The position numbers and the translations under genes are program-made. From Planctomycetaceae bacterium UBA2671 (GTDB taxonomy: Bacteria; Planctomycetota; Planctomycetia; Planctomycetales; Planctomycetaceae): a DNA stretch of 64,000 nucleotides. This document shows positions 29,327 to 38,700 of the stretch, piece by piece. The notes below the pieces were generated by a model. The model was not told where the DNA came from. It searched no databases and was given only the letters and a program-made list of their open reading frames with translations. The DNA lies in assembly GCA_002359185.1 (NCBI GenBank), contig DEML01000026.1:55866-119865 (forward strand), written 5' to 3'. The first letter of the stretch is position 1. Every line of letters begins with the position of its first letter.

Positions 29327-30610
29327 TTACGAAAACGTTCCGGTACTCGTTCCGAAGGATTCTTTCTGAACGCCCATACGTTGGGCGATATCCAGGAAGA
29401 GATTGCACAACGGGACTTTGCCAGGGCCACTGGTCGGTGCCTGTTTAAACTCTCCTTTTCCATAGCCGCCACCAGCCACGATAATCGGCAGATCTGAGTT
29501 TGTGTGAGAGTTGGCGCTGCCCATACCACTACCGAAGAGGACCGTTGTCGAATCCAACAGCGATTGTTCGCCATCCTGAATTCCGGCAAGTCGCGTCAGA
29601 AACTTTCCATACTGCTCCAGTTGATACTTTTCGAGTGTGATGAGTTGGGCAATCGTTTCTTCATCGTTGCCGTGATGCGATAATCCGTGATAGGACTTAT
29701 CGATCCCCAGATGCTGCGGTAAAAAACTGCCTCCAATCTCCAGTGTTGCGATGCGCGTTGAATCTGTCTGTAACGCGAGCGCGATCAATTCGTAGAGCAT
29801 CGGGAGATCTTCAACCGTGTTTTTGTCAGCTGGCTTATCAAATGGAGCCTCCGGCTTGGGTTGATCCGCCCAGCGTTGGCGGAGTTCTAAACGTTTTTCG
29901 ACATCACGAATCGAACTGAAATATTCATCGAGCTTGGCTTTGTCTTCGGTGTTCACTCGTTTGGAAAGAGCACCCGCTTCCTCGCGGATTGAATCGAGAA
30001 CAGATGCCTGCAAAGAGTTTGCCTTCACTTGTTGTTTGTGACGTTCTTCGGAATCGGTGACGAACAGTCTGTCAAACAACTCAGCCGGCCCCGTGATCGG
30101 TGGAACCCGGACACCGGACTTGGTCCACGAAAGTTGGCACCCGCCATGAATCCCACCTTCGGAGCCTACGGTTAGCGATGGAAATCGTGTTTGATTTCCC
30201 ACTTCATCCGCGATGAACTGATCAATCGTGACATTGCCATCCGCCCGGTTTTTTGACTCATGATGCAGCAAACCCGATAAAAACGTATGCACCGCGAAGT
30301 GGCCTCCACGAAGACCATGATCCAATCCACGATAGATCGTGATCTGATCGCGATTCTCAGCCAGTGGTTTCAGCAGGGGCGTTTCTTCAAATGCTTTCCC
30401 CGTCGTCTCTGGGAAAAAATGCTTCTGCTGAAAGCCGAGCAGGTTCCCGATAGCAACAAACCGGCGAGCTCCAGTTCCTGCACCGCGAGAAACAGCAACT
30501 GCCGAGTTCTCAATATCTGCACCAGTCACCAATGATGGCAACCCCGGCAATGCGAGAGAGGCTGCAGCGGATCGAAGAATAAAACGTCGGCGATTGATGG
30601 AATTTTTCAT
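29327..30610 (-). CDS. DUF1552 secreted protein (module 4)
   Basis: A 427-residue DUF1552 protein with an N-terminal I-N-R-R-R-F-I-L-R-S-A-A-A-S twin-arginine-like signal and hydrophobic run. The C-terminal motif V-L-F-G-S-G-M-G-S-A-N-S-H-x-x-x-D-L-P-I-I-V-A-G-G matches the module 1 paralogue. A central segment rich in charged residues (about 200-250) is predicted helical, as in that paralogue. It is the upstream gene of a two-gene operon with the PSD cytochrome, with only two bases between stop and start. Activity unproven; a hydrolase-like fold is inferred from resemblance to DUF1501. Confidence 0.9.
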   Translation of the reverse strand: MKNSINRRRFILRSAAASLALPGLPSLVTGADIENSAVAVSRGAGTGARRFVAIGNLLGFQQKHFFPETTGKAFEETPLLKPLAENRDQITIYRGLDHGLRGGHFAVHTFLSGLLHHESKNRADGNVTIDQFIADEVGNQTRFPSLTVGSEGGIHGGCQLSWTKSGVRVPPITGPAELFDRLFVTDSEERHKQQVKANSLQASVLDSIREEAGALSKRVNTEDKAKLDEYFSSIRDVEKRLELRQRWADQPKPEAPFDKPADKNTVEDLPMLYELIALALQTDSTRIATLEIGGSFLPQHLGIDKSYHGLSHHGNDEETIAQLITLEKYQLEQYGKFLTRLAGIQDGEQSLLDSTTVLFGSGMGSANSHTNSDLPIIVAGGGYGKGEFKQAPTSGPGKVPLCNLFLDIAQRMGVQKESFGTSTGTFS

Positions 30611-30929
30611 ATAAAGATTATATCCGATAATGTTAATTAATAAAACACCTGATTATCAGTTAATTCGCTATTTCACTGTACTTCACAAGACTGAGTGTAA
30701 CTGCACTGGTCATCACACTTAAAGTGAAAACCATGCACGCAAGACAGGCTCTAAATTTGGAAACATACCTTTCCCTTGACATCAGTATCGGAAATCTCGA
30801 CCGTTAATCTCTAAATCGTAGTAACGACGACCTCCCAGGATAGTCAGCTAAATGCCGTATGAGAACAGGATCAGGAATTCATTCATACGACATTGAATTG
30901 GAATCTTTAGAGAATTCGAATTAATCAAT
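30611..30929. other. Divergent promoter region, no element resolved
   Basis: A 319-base stretch between the minus-strand DUF1552 operon and the plus-strand beta-propeller gene. It must contain promoters for both directions. I could not find a convincing symmetric operator or sigma-54 site by eye, and no coding frame stands out. Confidence 0.5.
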
Positions 30930-32228
30930 ATGAGAAAGATGAACATCATGACTGCTGACTCAAGGACCACTCGACGTCGTTTTCTGGCAGCATCAACTGT
31001 CGGTTTTGGCAGCATGTTGTTGACTGGGAATCAGACTTTGCGGGCTGATTCGAGCGAGATCGCATCGACCGATCATTTCTGGTATCGCCTCGCTCCTGCT
31101 GGACCCTACATCGATTCTCAACGAGATAATAAAGCCTTTGGCTTCGGGTATGGGAAAGTATATCTCTCTGAAGACAACGGAAAAACCTGGCCACACGATG
31201 CGAATTTTCGCAATGCAGAAAATATCACATTCAGTTGCATCCTGAAGACCGGTAACATTCTGTTTGCGACGCGCACCAAACTCTATTTAAGTAAAGACAA
31301 CTTAAAAACCTACAATCAAGTCATCGTCCAGAAACCTGATGGCAATGATTATCTGCCTCACACGCCACTTGATCCGAATAATCCTGGATGGTATTTCCAC
31401 CCTCTCGATGGTGTTCATACCTGGGAGGTTGAAGGAGAGGAGATGCTCGTTTGGGGGAATTATTGCAACGTCATGGGCGGTGCGGTTCCAGTTAATATTT
31501 ATTACTCAACCGATCAGGGCCAGTCAGTAAAAATCGCATACTCGTTTGGTCAAAACCCGGTCTTTCAACAGAAAGGTGCCCAGGCAGGGGACCTGTTAGG
31601 CAACCCGGATAATCCTGTGGTCTGTCGCCATGTTCATTCGGTGGCTTATAATCCAGCTGAGAATGCTTTTTATGCCTGTACCGGAGATCATGATCGAACG
31701 GCGGCTGACGGGACGAATCTGCAGGAATGTCATTGGTTGCGAGGAATCTATGATAAAACTCGGGATTCCTGGGATTGGAAGGTTCTAGTTTCCGTGAATT
31801 CCAACTCTCGTTTCAAATCTGGTGGAATCAATTTTGTAAATGGCCAACTTTATTGGGCAGCCGATGCTAATGGAAACAATGGGACGATGCCGCATGACCG
31901 TGGCTTATTTACCTGTGCACCGAGTGATCTCACGGATATCAGAAAGCATACCCGGTTGTACAATCCGCTCTATGAATCCGCCAATATGATCATTGAGGAC
32001 GATGTGATTTTGTCGGCTCACTATGCCCCCGCATCGCCTTATTCGACCGGCTTTACAATATCACCTGATATGGGCAAGACCTGGGCAGAGTATGATCTGA
32101 AAGAATTTGGCAAACGATCCCCGGTTCGCTTTCACAAGAAGAACAGCGAAGGCTGGTTTCGAGTCGATCTGAGAAAAGGTTGGATCGAACGTAGCGAAGT
32201 GCTTTTCATCAAGCCAAAATCAGTATAG
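30930..32228 (+). CDS. Tat-exported Asp-box (BNR/sialidase-like) beta-propeller
   Basis: A 432-residue protein with a twin-arginine signal (T-T-R-R-R-F-L-A-A-S, residues 13-22) and an exported body. Four Asp-box-like motifs are visible: S-E-D-N-G-K-T-W, S-K-D-N-L-K-T-Y, S-T-D-Q-G-Q-S-V and S-P-D-M-G-K-T-W. They mark the turns of a sialidase/BNR-type beta-propeller. I do not see the full arginine triad or the catalytic Asp and Tyr/Glu of true sialidases, so a glycan-binding or lyase-like role is as likely as sialidase activity. It is followed by a strong hairpin and then the M19 gene on the same strand. Confidence 0.75.
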   Translation: MRKMNIMTADSRTTRRRFLAASTVGFGSMLLTGNQTLRADSSEIASTDHFWYRLAPAGPYIDSQRDNKAFGFGYGKVYLSEDNGKTWPHDANFRNAENITFSCILKTGNILFATRTKLYLSKDNLKTYNQVIVQKPDGNDYLPHTPLDPNNPGWYFHPLDGVHTWEVEGEEMLVWGNYCNVMGGAVPVNIYYSTDQGQSVKIAYSFGQNPVFQQKGAQAGDLLGNPDNPVVCRHVHSVAYNPAENAFYACTGDHDRTAADGTNLQECHWLRGIYDKTRDSWDWKVLVSVNSNSRFKSGGINFVNGQLYWAADANGNNGTMPHDRGLFTCAPSDLTDIRKHTRLYNPLYESANMIIEDDVILSAHYAPASPYSTGFTISPDMGKTWAEYDLKEFGKRSPVRFHKKNSEGWFRVDLRKGWIERSEVLFIKPKSV

Positions 32229-32237
32229 CGACTATGT

Positions 32238-32272
32238 GAACTGTCATTAGGCTGCCAGCCGAATGACAGTTC
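32238..32272 (+). terminator. Strong hairpin between beta-propeller and dipeptidase genes
   Basis: Eleven-base perfect arms (32238-32248 and 32262-32272) enclose a second small stem (GGCT / AGCC). The hairpin starts 10 bases after the propeller stop. It lacks a long T-run, so it could be a terminator, a transcript-end stabiliser, or an attenuating structure in front of the dipeptidase gene. Confidence 0.6.
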
Positions 32273-32372
32273 TTGATCTTCTTGTTTGGCTTTTGGGCGA
32301 TTTCCGGGTGTGAAGTTACATCCAGGATTCAATCAGAATCAGAACGATTACGAAAAATGTGGAGAATACAGA

Positions 32373-33713
32373 ATGCAACGACGGACATTTCTAAACAACT
32401 CTCTGGGGATCGCTGCGACAGGTATTCTTGCGAATCATTTTGCCAGTGTCAGTGAAAGTGGAACTCCTGCAGAGTCAACATCTGTGGAAAATCTGACAGC
32501 TCGACTCCCCCCAGCCGTCGAACATGCCCGCTCTGTGGCTCTGGATGTCCTGAAGCCATCGACAAAACAGCTGGAACATGGCCTCCGGCTACATGCAGAG
32601 TCGGTGGTGTTCGACTCCTATGGCTTTGCTCCACGAGCCGCAATTGATGGCTCAGCCATTGCGGCAGCGATCGAAGCCGGGGCGTCCGATATCGAACTTT
32701 CAGATATGCGGGAAGAGATGTCGATGACCCGCTACGTTCACGACGCAGTCGAGCAACAGGAGTTTCTGAATGCATGGAGAATATCAGGCGTGACTTGCAT
32801 TTTTCAGAATGCCGGGGAAGAAGGGCAGGACCCTCTCGTGCTCATGAAGAGGCTGGCACGGTTTACTTATGCAACCGATCTGCTGAAAGAATATATGACC
32901 AAGGCGACGACGCCAGAAGATGTGCTTACAGCCAAGCAGGCAGGAAAGCATTGTCTGTACTTGACTGGCAACGGGGTGCCGTTAACTCAAGCATGGGTGT
33001 CGGTGCCGGATGAATTGCGGTATCTGCGTCTGTTTTATCAGTTAGGCATTCGGATGATGCATTTGACATATCAGCGTCGTAATATGATTGGAGATGGGTG
33101 TGGTGAAACTGCTAACGCCGGATTAAGTGATTTCGGGAGAAGCGTGATTGCAGAGATGAATCGTGTGGGGGTGATTCCTGATTGCGCCCATTCGGGATGG
33201 CAAACGAGCCTCGAAGCGGCACAGATTTCGTCTAAGCCGGTTGTCGCCAGTCATACTGTTTGTGCGGAACTGGACAGCGATCCTCATGCGCGCAGCAAAC
33301 CCGATGAAGTGATTCGTGCAATTGTCGACACTGGCGGACTGATCGGTATTTGCTGCATCCCCAAATTTCTTCGGGGCTCGGGCGATATCGAAATGCTGCT
33401 CAATCATATTGAATATGTCGCGAAGAAATTTGGTGTCGATCACGTCGCAATCGGGACTGACATCGCCTATACCTCTCAAAATGCAGAAGCAGAAAATAAG
33501 AAGGTTCCCCGCAGGCCCCGTCGCAGAGAAGATTTTCGATCTTTGTGGCCGAACGATTCGTTTATGACAACATCGAAAATGACAGCAAGTCTCGCCTGGA
33601 CAAACTGGCCTCTGTTTACCGTGGGGCTCGTGCAACGAGGCTTCAGTGATGAAGAGATTCAGAAAATCATTGGTGGGAATGTCATGAGAGTCTGTCGATC
33701 GAGCCTTCCTTAA
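32373..33713 (+). CDS. M19 (membrane dipeptidase)-like protein with altered metal site
   Basis: The start is ATG 32373, chosen because GGAG lies about 8 bases upstream and the protein then begins with a signal (M-Q-R-R-T-F-L-N-N-S-L-G-I-A-A-T-G). The 446-residue body follows the renal-dipeptidase/M19 TIM-barrel pattern: the G-L-x-D-F-G-R-x-V-x-x-E-M-N-R-x-G block, P-D-C-A-H at 270-273, A-S-H at 292-294 and I-G-T-D at 360-363, giving the expected His, His and Asp. The first-half ligands are missing: where M19 enzymes have D-G-H-N-D there is F-D-S-Y-G-F (80-85), and the bridging Glu of E-G-G is replaced in G-N-G (about 199-201). It may use one metal or another chemistry. Planctomycetes carry several such proteins. 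Confidence 0.78.
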   Translation: MQRRTFLNNSLGIAATGILANHFASVSESGTPAESTSVENLTARLPPAVEHARSVALDVLKPSTKQLEHGLRLHAESVVFDSYGFAPRAAIDGSAIAAAIEAGASDIELSDMREEMSMTRYVHDAVEQQEFLNAWRISGVTCIFQNAGEEGQDPLVLMKRLARFTYATDLLKEYMTKATTPEDVLTAKQAGKHCLYLTGNGVPLTQAWVSVPDELRYLRLFYQLGIRMMHLTYQRRNMIGDGCGETANAGLSDFGRSVIAEMNRVGVIPDCAHSGWQTSLEAAQISSKPVVASHTVCAELDSDPHARSKPDEVIRAIVDTGGLIGICCIPKFLRGSGDIEMLLNHIEYVAKKFGVDHVAIGTDIAYTSQNAEAENKKVPRRPRRREDFRSLWPNDSFMTTSKMTASLAWTNWPLFTVGLVQRGFSDEEIQKIIGGNVMRVCRSSLP

Positions 33714-33781
33714 ACCATGCTGATAAACTTTTGAACTGGCATAAAGACTGACCCGTTCCTCAATTCACTCTGGAGAAACAT

Positions 33782-34702
33782 ATGCGATGCATTACACAAT
33801 TAATGCTCATTCTGGTTGCGCTACTTTGTGCAAGCAAGCACAGTGAGGCTGCTGAAAACACGGAAGCACCTAAGTTACGCATCATCTGTTTTGGTGCCCA
33901 TCCTGATGATGCCGAGTACAAAAGCGGAGGCACAGCTGCACTCTGGGCTGAGCAGGGACATCACGTTAAATTGGTTTCGGTGACGAATGGAGATATCGGT
34001 CATTGGAAAATGGCGGGAGGAGAACTCGCACAGCGAAGGACAGCGGAATCGGCTGAAGTCGCAAAACGTCTGGGAGTCACTTCACAGGTTCTCGACATTC
34101 ACGATGGAGAACTACTGCCGACTCTCGAAAATCGGAGAACAATCACACGGCTGATTCGTGAATGGGATGCCGATATCGTGATTGCTCATCGCCCCTGGGA
34201 TTATCATCCCGATCACCGTTATGTGGGAGTTCTTGTTCAAGATGCTGCCTTCATGGTGACCGTTCCGTTCTTCTGTCCGGATACGCCACCTTTGAAGAAA
34301 AACCCAGTATTTCTGTATTCGAGCGACAACTTCAAAAAGCCTTATCCGTTCGATGCGGATATCGCTGTGGGGCTTGATGATGTGTTTGAAAAGAAAGTCG
34401 ATGCGCTTCTCGCGCTTGAATCTCAAACATTTGAAGGAGGAGCGTTGGGTAGTGCGGAAAAAACTGCAAAAAGTCCTCCTGCGTCTCAACCGGAGTTGAG
34501 ACGGGCATGGCTACGGGAACGCTGGGAACGTCGACAGGGAGGCGAAGCCGATCGATTTCGGGCTGCACTGGTGCAATGGTATGGACCCGAAAAAGGAAAA
34601 CAGATTCGTTTTGCGGAAGCATTTGAAATCTGTGAGTACGGCCGACAACCCAATGCTGCAGAGATTAGAGAACTCTTTCCCTTCTTCCCAGAACCAGAGT
34701 AG
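33782..34702 (+). CDS. PIG-L family deacetylase, exported
   Basis: A 306-residue protein with a signal peptide (QLMLILVALLCASKHSEAAE). The zinc-dependent N-acetylglucosaminyl/LmbE-type deacetylase motif A-H-P-D-D-A-E follows near residue 40, with the second motif H-R-P-W-D-Y-H-P-D-H near 139-148. These residues give the His, Asp and His that bind zinc. It removes N-acetyl groups from sugars or glycoconjugates; the actual substrate is not predictable. It lies 68 bases after the M19-like gene on the same strand and could share its transcript. Planctomycetes have many exported paralogues. Confidence 0.9.
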   Translation: MRCITQLMLILVALLCASKHSEAAENTEAPKLRIICFGAHPDDAEYKSGGTAALWAEQGHHVKLVSVTNGDIGHWKMAGGELAQRRTAESAEVAKRLGVTSQVLDIHDGELLPTLENRRTITRLIREWDADIVIAHRPWDYHPDHRYVGVLVQDAAFMVTVPFFCPDTPPLKKNPVFLYSSDNFKKPYPFDADIAVGLDDVFEKKVDALLALESQTFEGGALGSAEKTAKSPPASQPELRRAWLRERWERRQGGEADRFRAALVQWYGPEKGKQIRFAEAFEICEYGRQPNAAEIRELFPFFPEPE

Positions 34703-34854
34703 GTTACGGCCTCTCCAGATGTTACTATTAATTACTGGAGTTGGATGACGTTGTAAATTAGTTCCACAGATTTCGTTTCTGGAATTATTCAATAATTCGT
34801 GTACTTAAACCTGAATCTGCCAAATGTTGGGCATGATTCTGTATAAAGTTATTT

Positions 34855-35727
34855 ATGTCGAAAAAATCCTTACCGTTAAAAGAGTGGGATGGCATCATGA
34901 CCGCTATGATTTTAGCGACAATTGTAGTTGTGCTGGGAGGAAATTCTGCAGTCGCAGCAGACGAGTTAGTTTATCCAATCGACATCGCCGTTGGGACCGA
35001 AGGACAACTTTTTATTGCTGATTTAAAATTACCCGGGCTCTGGCATATTCAGAATGATTCAACCAGTGTTGTTTTGCGGGGAGAAAAAAAGTATGGAACG
35101 CCATTAAATGCAATCCGGTGTGTAACGGTTGATCAGACTGGAACAGTATTTGTCGGTGACTCAGCTACGCGAGAAATCTATCGTTGTGATGAACAATGGC
35201 AATTGGCCCCACTGACGAATGGAACCATTGGTATTCCACTCGATGTCATCGCTGCAGGCGAAGATTTGTTTGCAGTGGATGCAGAGAATCAAACCATCTG
35301 GCGTCTGTTTAAAGATGGAAGTAATCCTCAGAGCATCGGGAAAATTGATGGTATTCGCAGCTTAGCCGAAGGTGCGGAGGGACAGTTAATCTGTTTGACG
35401 ACTCGCGGAAAACCGATTCGAAGTCTATCTTTTTCAGGAGAAATGAAAGAGATAGACTGTGGAATTGAGTTTGAATTTCCAATTCAGATCGTGAAGAAGC
35501 AGGAAAAATACATAGTCCTTGATACTTACGCGGTCAAGATATGGGAACTCGATCTGAACTTGCAGAATTCGCAGGCTCCGCGTGAATTGTTATCCGGAAA
35601 TCCATTGAAAAAGCCTGTTTCACTGGCAGTGTCCGGAAACGACCTATTGGTAATTGATGCGGAGCTCAAGTCGATATTCCGTATTTCACAATCGGGTGAA
35701 ATACAGAAAATTACCAACTCTTTTTGA
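34855..35727 (+). CDS. Exported NHL-like beta-propeller protein
   Basis: A 290-residue protein with a hydrophobic N-terminus (AMILATIVVVLGGNSAVAA, residues about 17-35). The repeats show alternating small beta blades such as P-x-D-I-A-V-G-x-x-G-Q-L-F-I-A-D, G-T-V-F-V-G-D-S, D-L-F-A-V-D-A-E-N-Q-T-I-W-R and N-D-L-L-V-I-D-A-E. These are NHL/SMP-30-like propeller repeats, with around five visible. No catalytic site is evident. The first methionine gives a 14-residue cytoplasmic leader; an ATG at 34897 would start at the hydrophobic core and is also possible. It follows the PIG-L gene by 152 bases; shared transcription is uncertain. Confidence 0.7.
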   Translation: MSKKSLPLKEWDGIMTAMILATIVVVLGGNSAVAADELVYPIDIAVGTEGQLFIADLKLPGLWHIQNDSTSVVLRGEKKYGTPLNAIRCVTVDQTGTVFVGDSATREIYRCDEQWQLAPLTNGTIGIPLDVIAAGEDLFAVDAENQTIWRLFKDGSNPQSIGKIDGIRSLAEGAEGQLICLTTRGKPIRSLSFSGEMKEIDCGIEFEFPIQIVKKQEKYIVLDTYAVKIWELDLNLQNSQAPRELLSGNPLKKPVSLAVSGNDLLVIDAELKSIFRISQSGEIQKITNSF

Positions 35728-35767
35728 GGCATTTCCAGTTACGCTCACTATCTCTGACTTAAAAAGT

Positions 35768-38700
35768 TTATTCACTGATCAGATCACGAATTGATGTCCA
35801 GAATATACGTTGTCGCTGAGATCTGGATTGCGGAGTCGGTTCAGGAGTATCTGGTAAATCGTCATTTGCCCGAATTGCCGGGTATGTCGCTGTTGCTCGC
35901 GTTGGAAACGGTTCGCTGGACTGGCCATAGACTGTGTTCAAATCAAAATCTTTATCATAGCCGACATTGTGCAGAATAAAGTCACGTGTCCAACCGGAAG
36001 GAAGATCGTTTGCTGGTGCCTGAAAACTCATTACGATTTCATCTCCCGGCTGCATGACAACCAGTTGATCGTCTTCCGCTCTGAGCAAATGGCCGACATC
36101 CCCGTAAGCTGTAAAAAAGCCATGGGCAGGGGGCCATGCTGGCAATGTATTTACTGAATTATAGTCGTACGATTCGGGGCCTGATCCCGGATGAGGTATT
36201 ATCTGAGAGACACCCCGATAGTGTAAATGGCTTGTTTCCATTTCGAGTACTGTTGGGGTCAACTCCTGTTTAACGATGTCCGTCGAAAAAAAGAGTTGGT
36301 CCCAATAGATTTCCATACTCGAGACAAGACGGACTCGATAATCGTCGGTGAGAAATCGATCCGTCAGATCAATGACAATCGTCTTCGTCTTTCCACCAGG
36401 AAATCCACAACTGGGGTCGATGGTTTCCCATTCTCCAGACGCGTTCGGAACCTGCAAATACGGAGGGCGAGAAGCAGCTGCTTGTGGACTTTGGCTCAGT
36501 GCAACATTCAAAGAGGTATCCGACGGAAAGACCCAGCCTTGCAGGAAGAGCTTAATCGATTCCGCATTCGAAAGTTCGCCGAGGTCAATTTCCATAAACC
36601 AGGGCTCTGTCACGCCCTGAAAATATTTCCGATGAAATGGCTTTGCATATTTGTCGTCTCGCAGTTTCAGCAGTGGCAGCAGATCATTGCCTTGATCGTC
36701 AATTACGGCCCTCGGAACTCTGGGATTCTCGACAACATGGATCATGAATTCCGGAGTGCTTGAAGAGGCAACTTTCTCATTGGAATAAACATCGAGATTT
36801 GCAGGATGGTCAATTGCTAACAGGCGAACTTGATCAAAGTAAGCTGCTTCCCACAATTCTTCGGTCAGCCGAATTTCATATTTATCATTACGTGGTTTCA
36901 ATTGGTCAGATTCTATCAGTAAATATTCCCAGGGGCGAGTTGGAGCGATGACGCCTTCGGCAAATTGCAGACCAACCGGTGATGCCCAAAGCAAGTCAGT
37001 CACGAATTCGAAATAATTTCCGTTCCAGGCATAAAGATACGGACAAGATCCCTTCAGTCGTTGCTCTTCACAAATAAAGAGATTGTTTTTTGGTTCAATG
37101 ACATTCTGTGGTATTCCATTAGGCCAGACGACTCGAACGACATCAGCCTGTTCAATCGCTCCCAAGCCAAAATGGATCACTTGCCGGTCCACAACACGGG
37201 GCTGATAATTCTCGCCAGCCTTCAACTCCATCAAACTTCCCCAGCCATAGTGGTTGACGCGGCCGCTCGCTGAAGTTTGCTCGCCCTTGACCTGCTGTCC
37301 ATGAAGAGCAATTTTAAGAAAAGGATTTTGATTGCCTCCCTCATTTCTCTGCCACCAAATTCCCGTCGAATTCCAGATTAAGCCATCCAGATCGCCATCC
37401 CCGTCCAGATCTTCAACAACTCCTGTTTTTTTGACCTGTTGATCGAAGTTGTCTGAAGACCACTTGAGAGACGAATTGGTTTGTTCAAATGTTATTTCAC
37501 CCGTCCGGCGAAGGATTTTGAACTCATCGGATGAAGCATCTTTTAAAGCGATGTCCTGAAATCCGTCATTGTCATAATCGAACAAATACATCTCATTGCC
37601 AGTCAGTCCGGTCTCGTTTACGGTATCCGACCATCGAATAGAGCCGGGAATTGAAATTTTACTTGGCAGATAGACAATTTCTCCCTCTCGACAAAACAGC
37701 AAATCCCAGGAGGCGTTGGAATCGAAATCCACGATCTTGAGATCAGTTATATTCTTGCTCTCGCCAATTGAGTGGATTTGTTCCCAGCGGAGTGAGCCAT
37801 GACGCATGTTTTTCAGATAGCCGATTGATTTTCGACCTCGCAGGACGATGTCGAGATCAACATCCCGGTCGAGGTCGATCGCAATTGCCTCTTCACAGAA
37901 AAAATCATCAGGAGGTAATGCAGAGCGAGCCGTGACGTCAGAGAATTGGAACTCTCGATAATTGGCCCAGAGAGAAACTTTTCCCTCAAAATCGATAATG
38001 ATTAAGTCCAGATCGCCATCGAGGTCAAAATCAGCTGCAGAGACAGCAGTAACGTTCGAAAGCTCTGCTAAGGATTCTGATTGAGTTTGTCGAAACGAAG
38101 AATTCTCATTAGAAACTTCTGTGGGATTTCCCATGAGATTCTCATAAATGGCAATCCCGGCTGAGCCAAAGCAAATCAGATCAAGATCCGCAAGTGCGCA
38201 GGGAGCCCCCTCTATTTTTGAGGACAAATTTGGGTCCGAGTCTTGATCAAGATCAGCAAGAATGAAATCTGTATATCCTGCATCGATCATGACACTGGAA
38301 ATCACACTGGAAGCTTTTCCGTTTATATCTGGTGTAATAACACTTAGTAGATTATCAGCGAGTAATACTAATTCGAAGCTTCCGTTCAGGTCCATATCTG
38401 CAATTTCAACCCTTTTGAGTTCACCGATGGATTTCGGTAAGTCAATCTGCTGGGAAGAAAAACTAACTTCAACAGCCTTTGGAATATCCAAGGGTTGTTC
38501 TGAAATGTTTGCTTCAGTGTTGGTGGAAAAACGGGTGCGAATAAATTCAAGTGTATTCGGCATTAAGCTCATCCGGTCGCTTTGTGCAATTTCTTCCGGT
38601 CGTAATATGTTTCCCAGTAGTCGGCACTGACGCGTGACAACATCCCATTTTTCGGCATGGACTGCTTCCTGAATTTCAGAAATCATCTTTGTTGGATTTA

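Noticed and set aside
29325..29408. N-terminal extension of the module 4 PSD cytochrome overlapping DUF1552
   Set aside because: The ATG at 29324 gives a proper signal peptide right after the upstream stop; the extension is basic and not signal-like.
9764..30610. Possibility that the repeated PSCyt modules are a recent tandem duplication
   Set aside because: Paralogues differ strongly in sequence, domain subtype, gene order and third gene, so they are old paralogues and not fresh duplicates.
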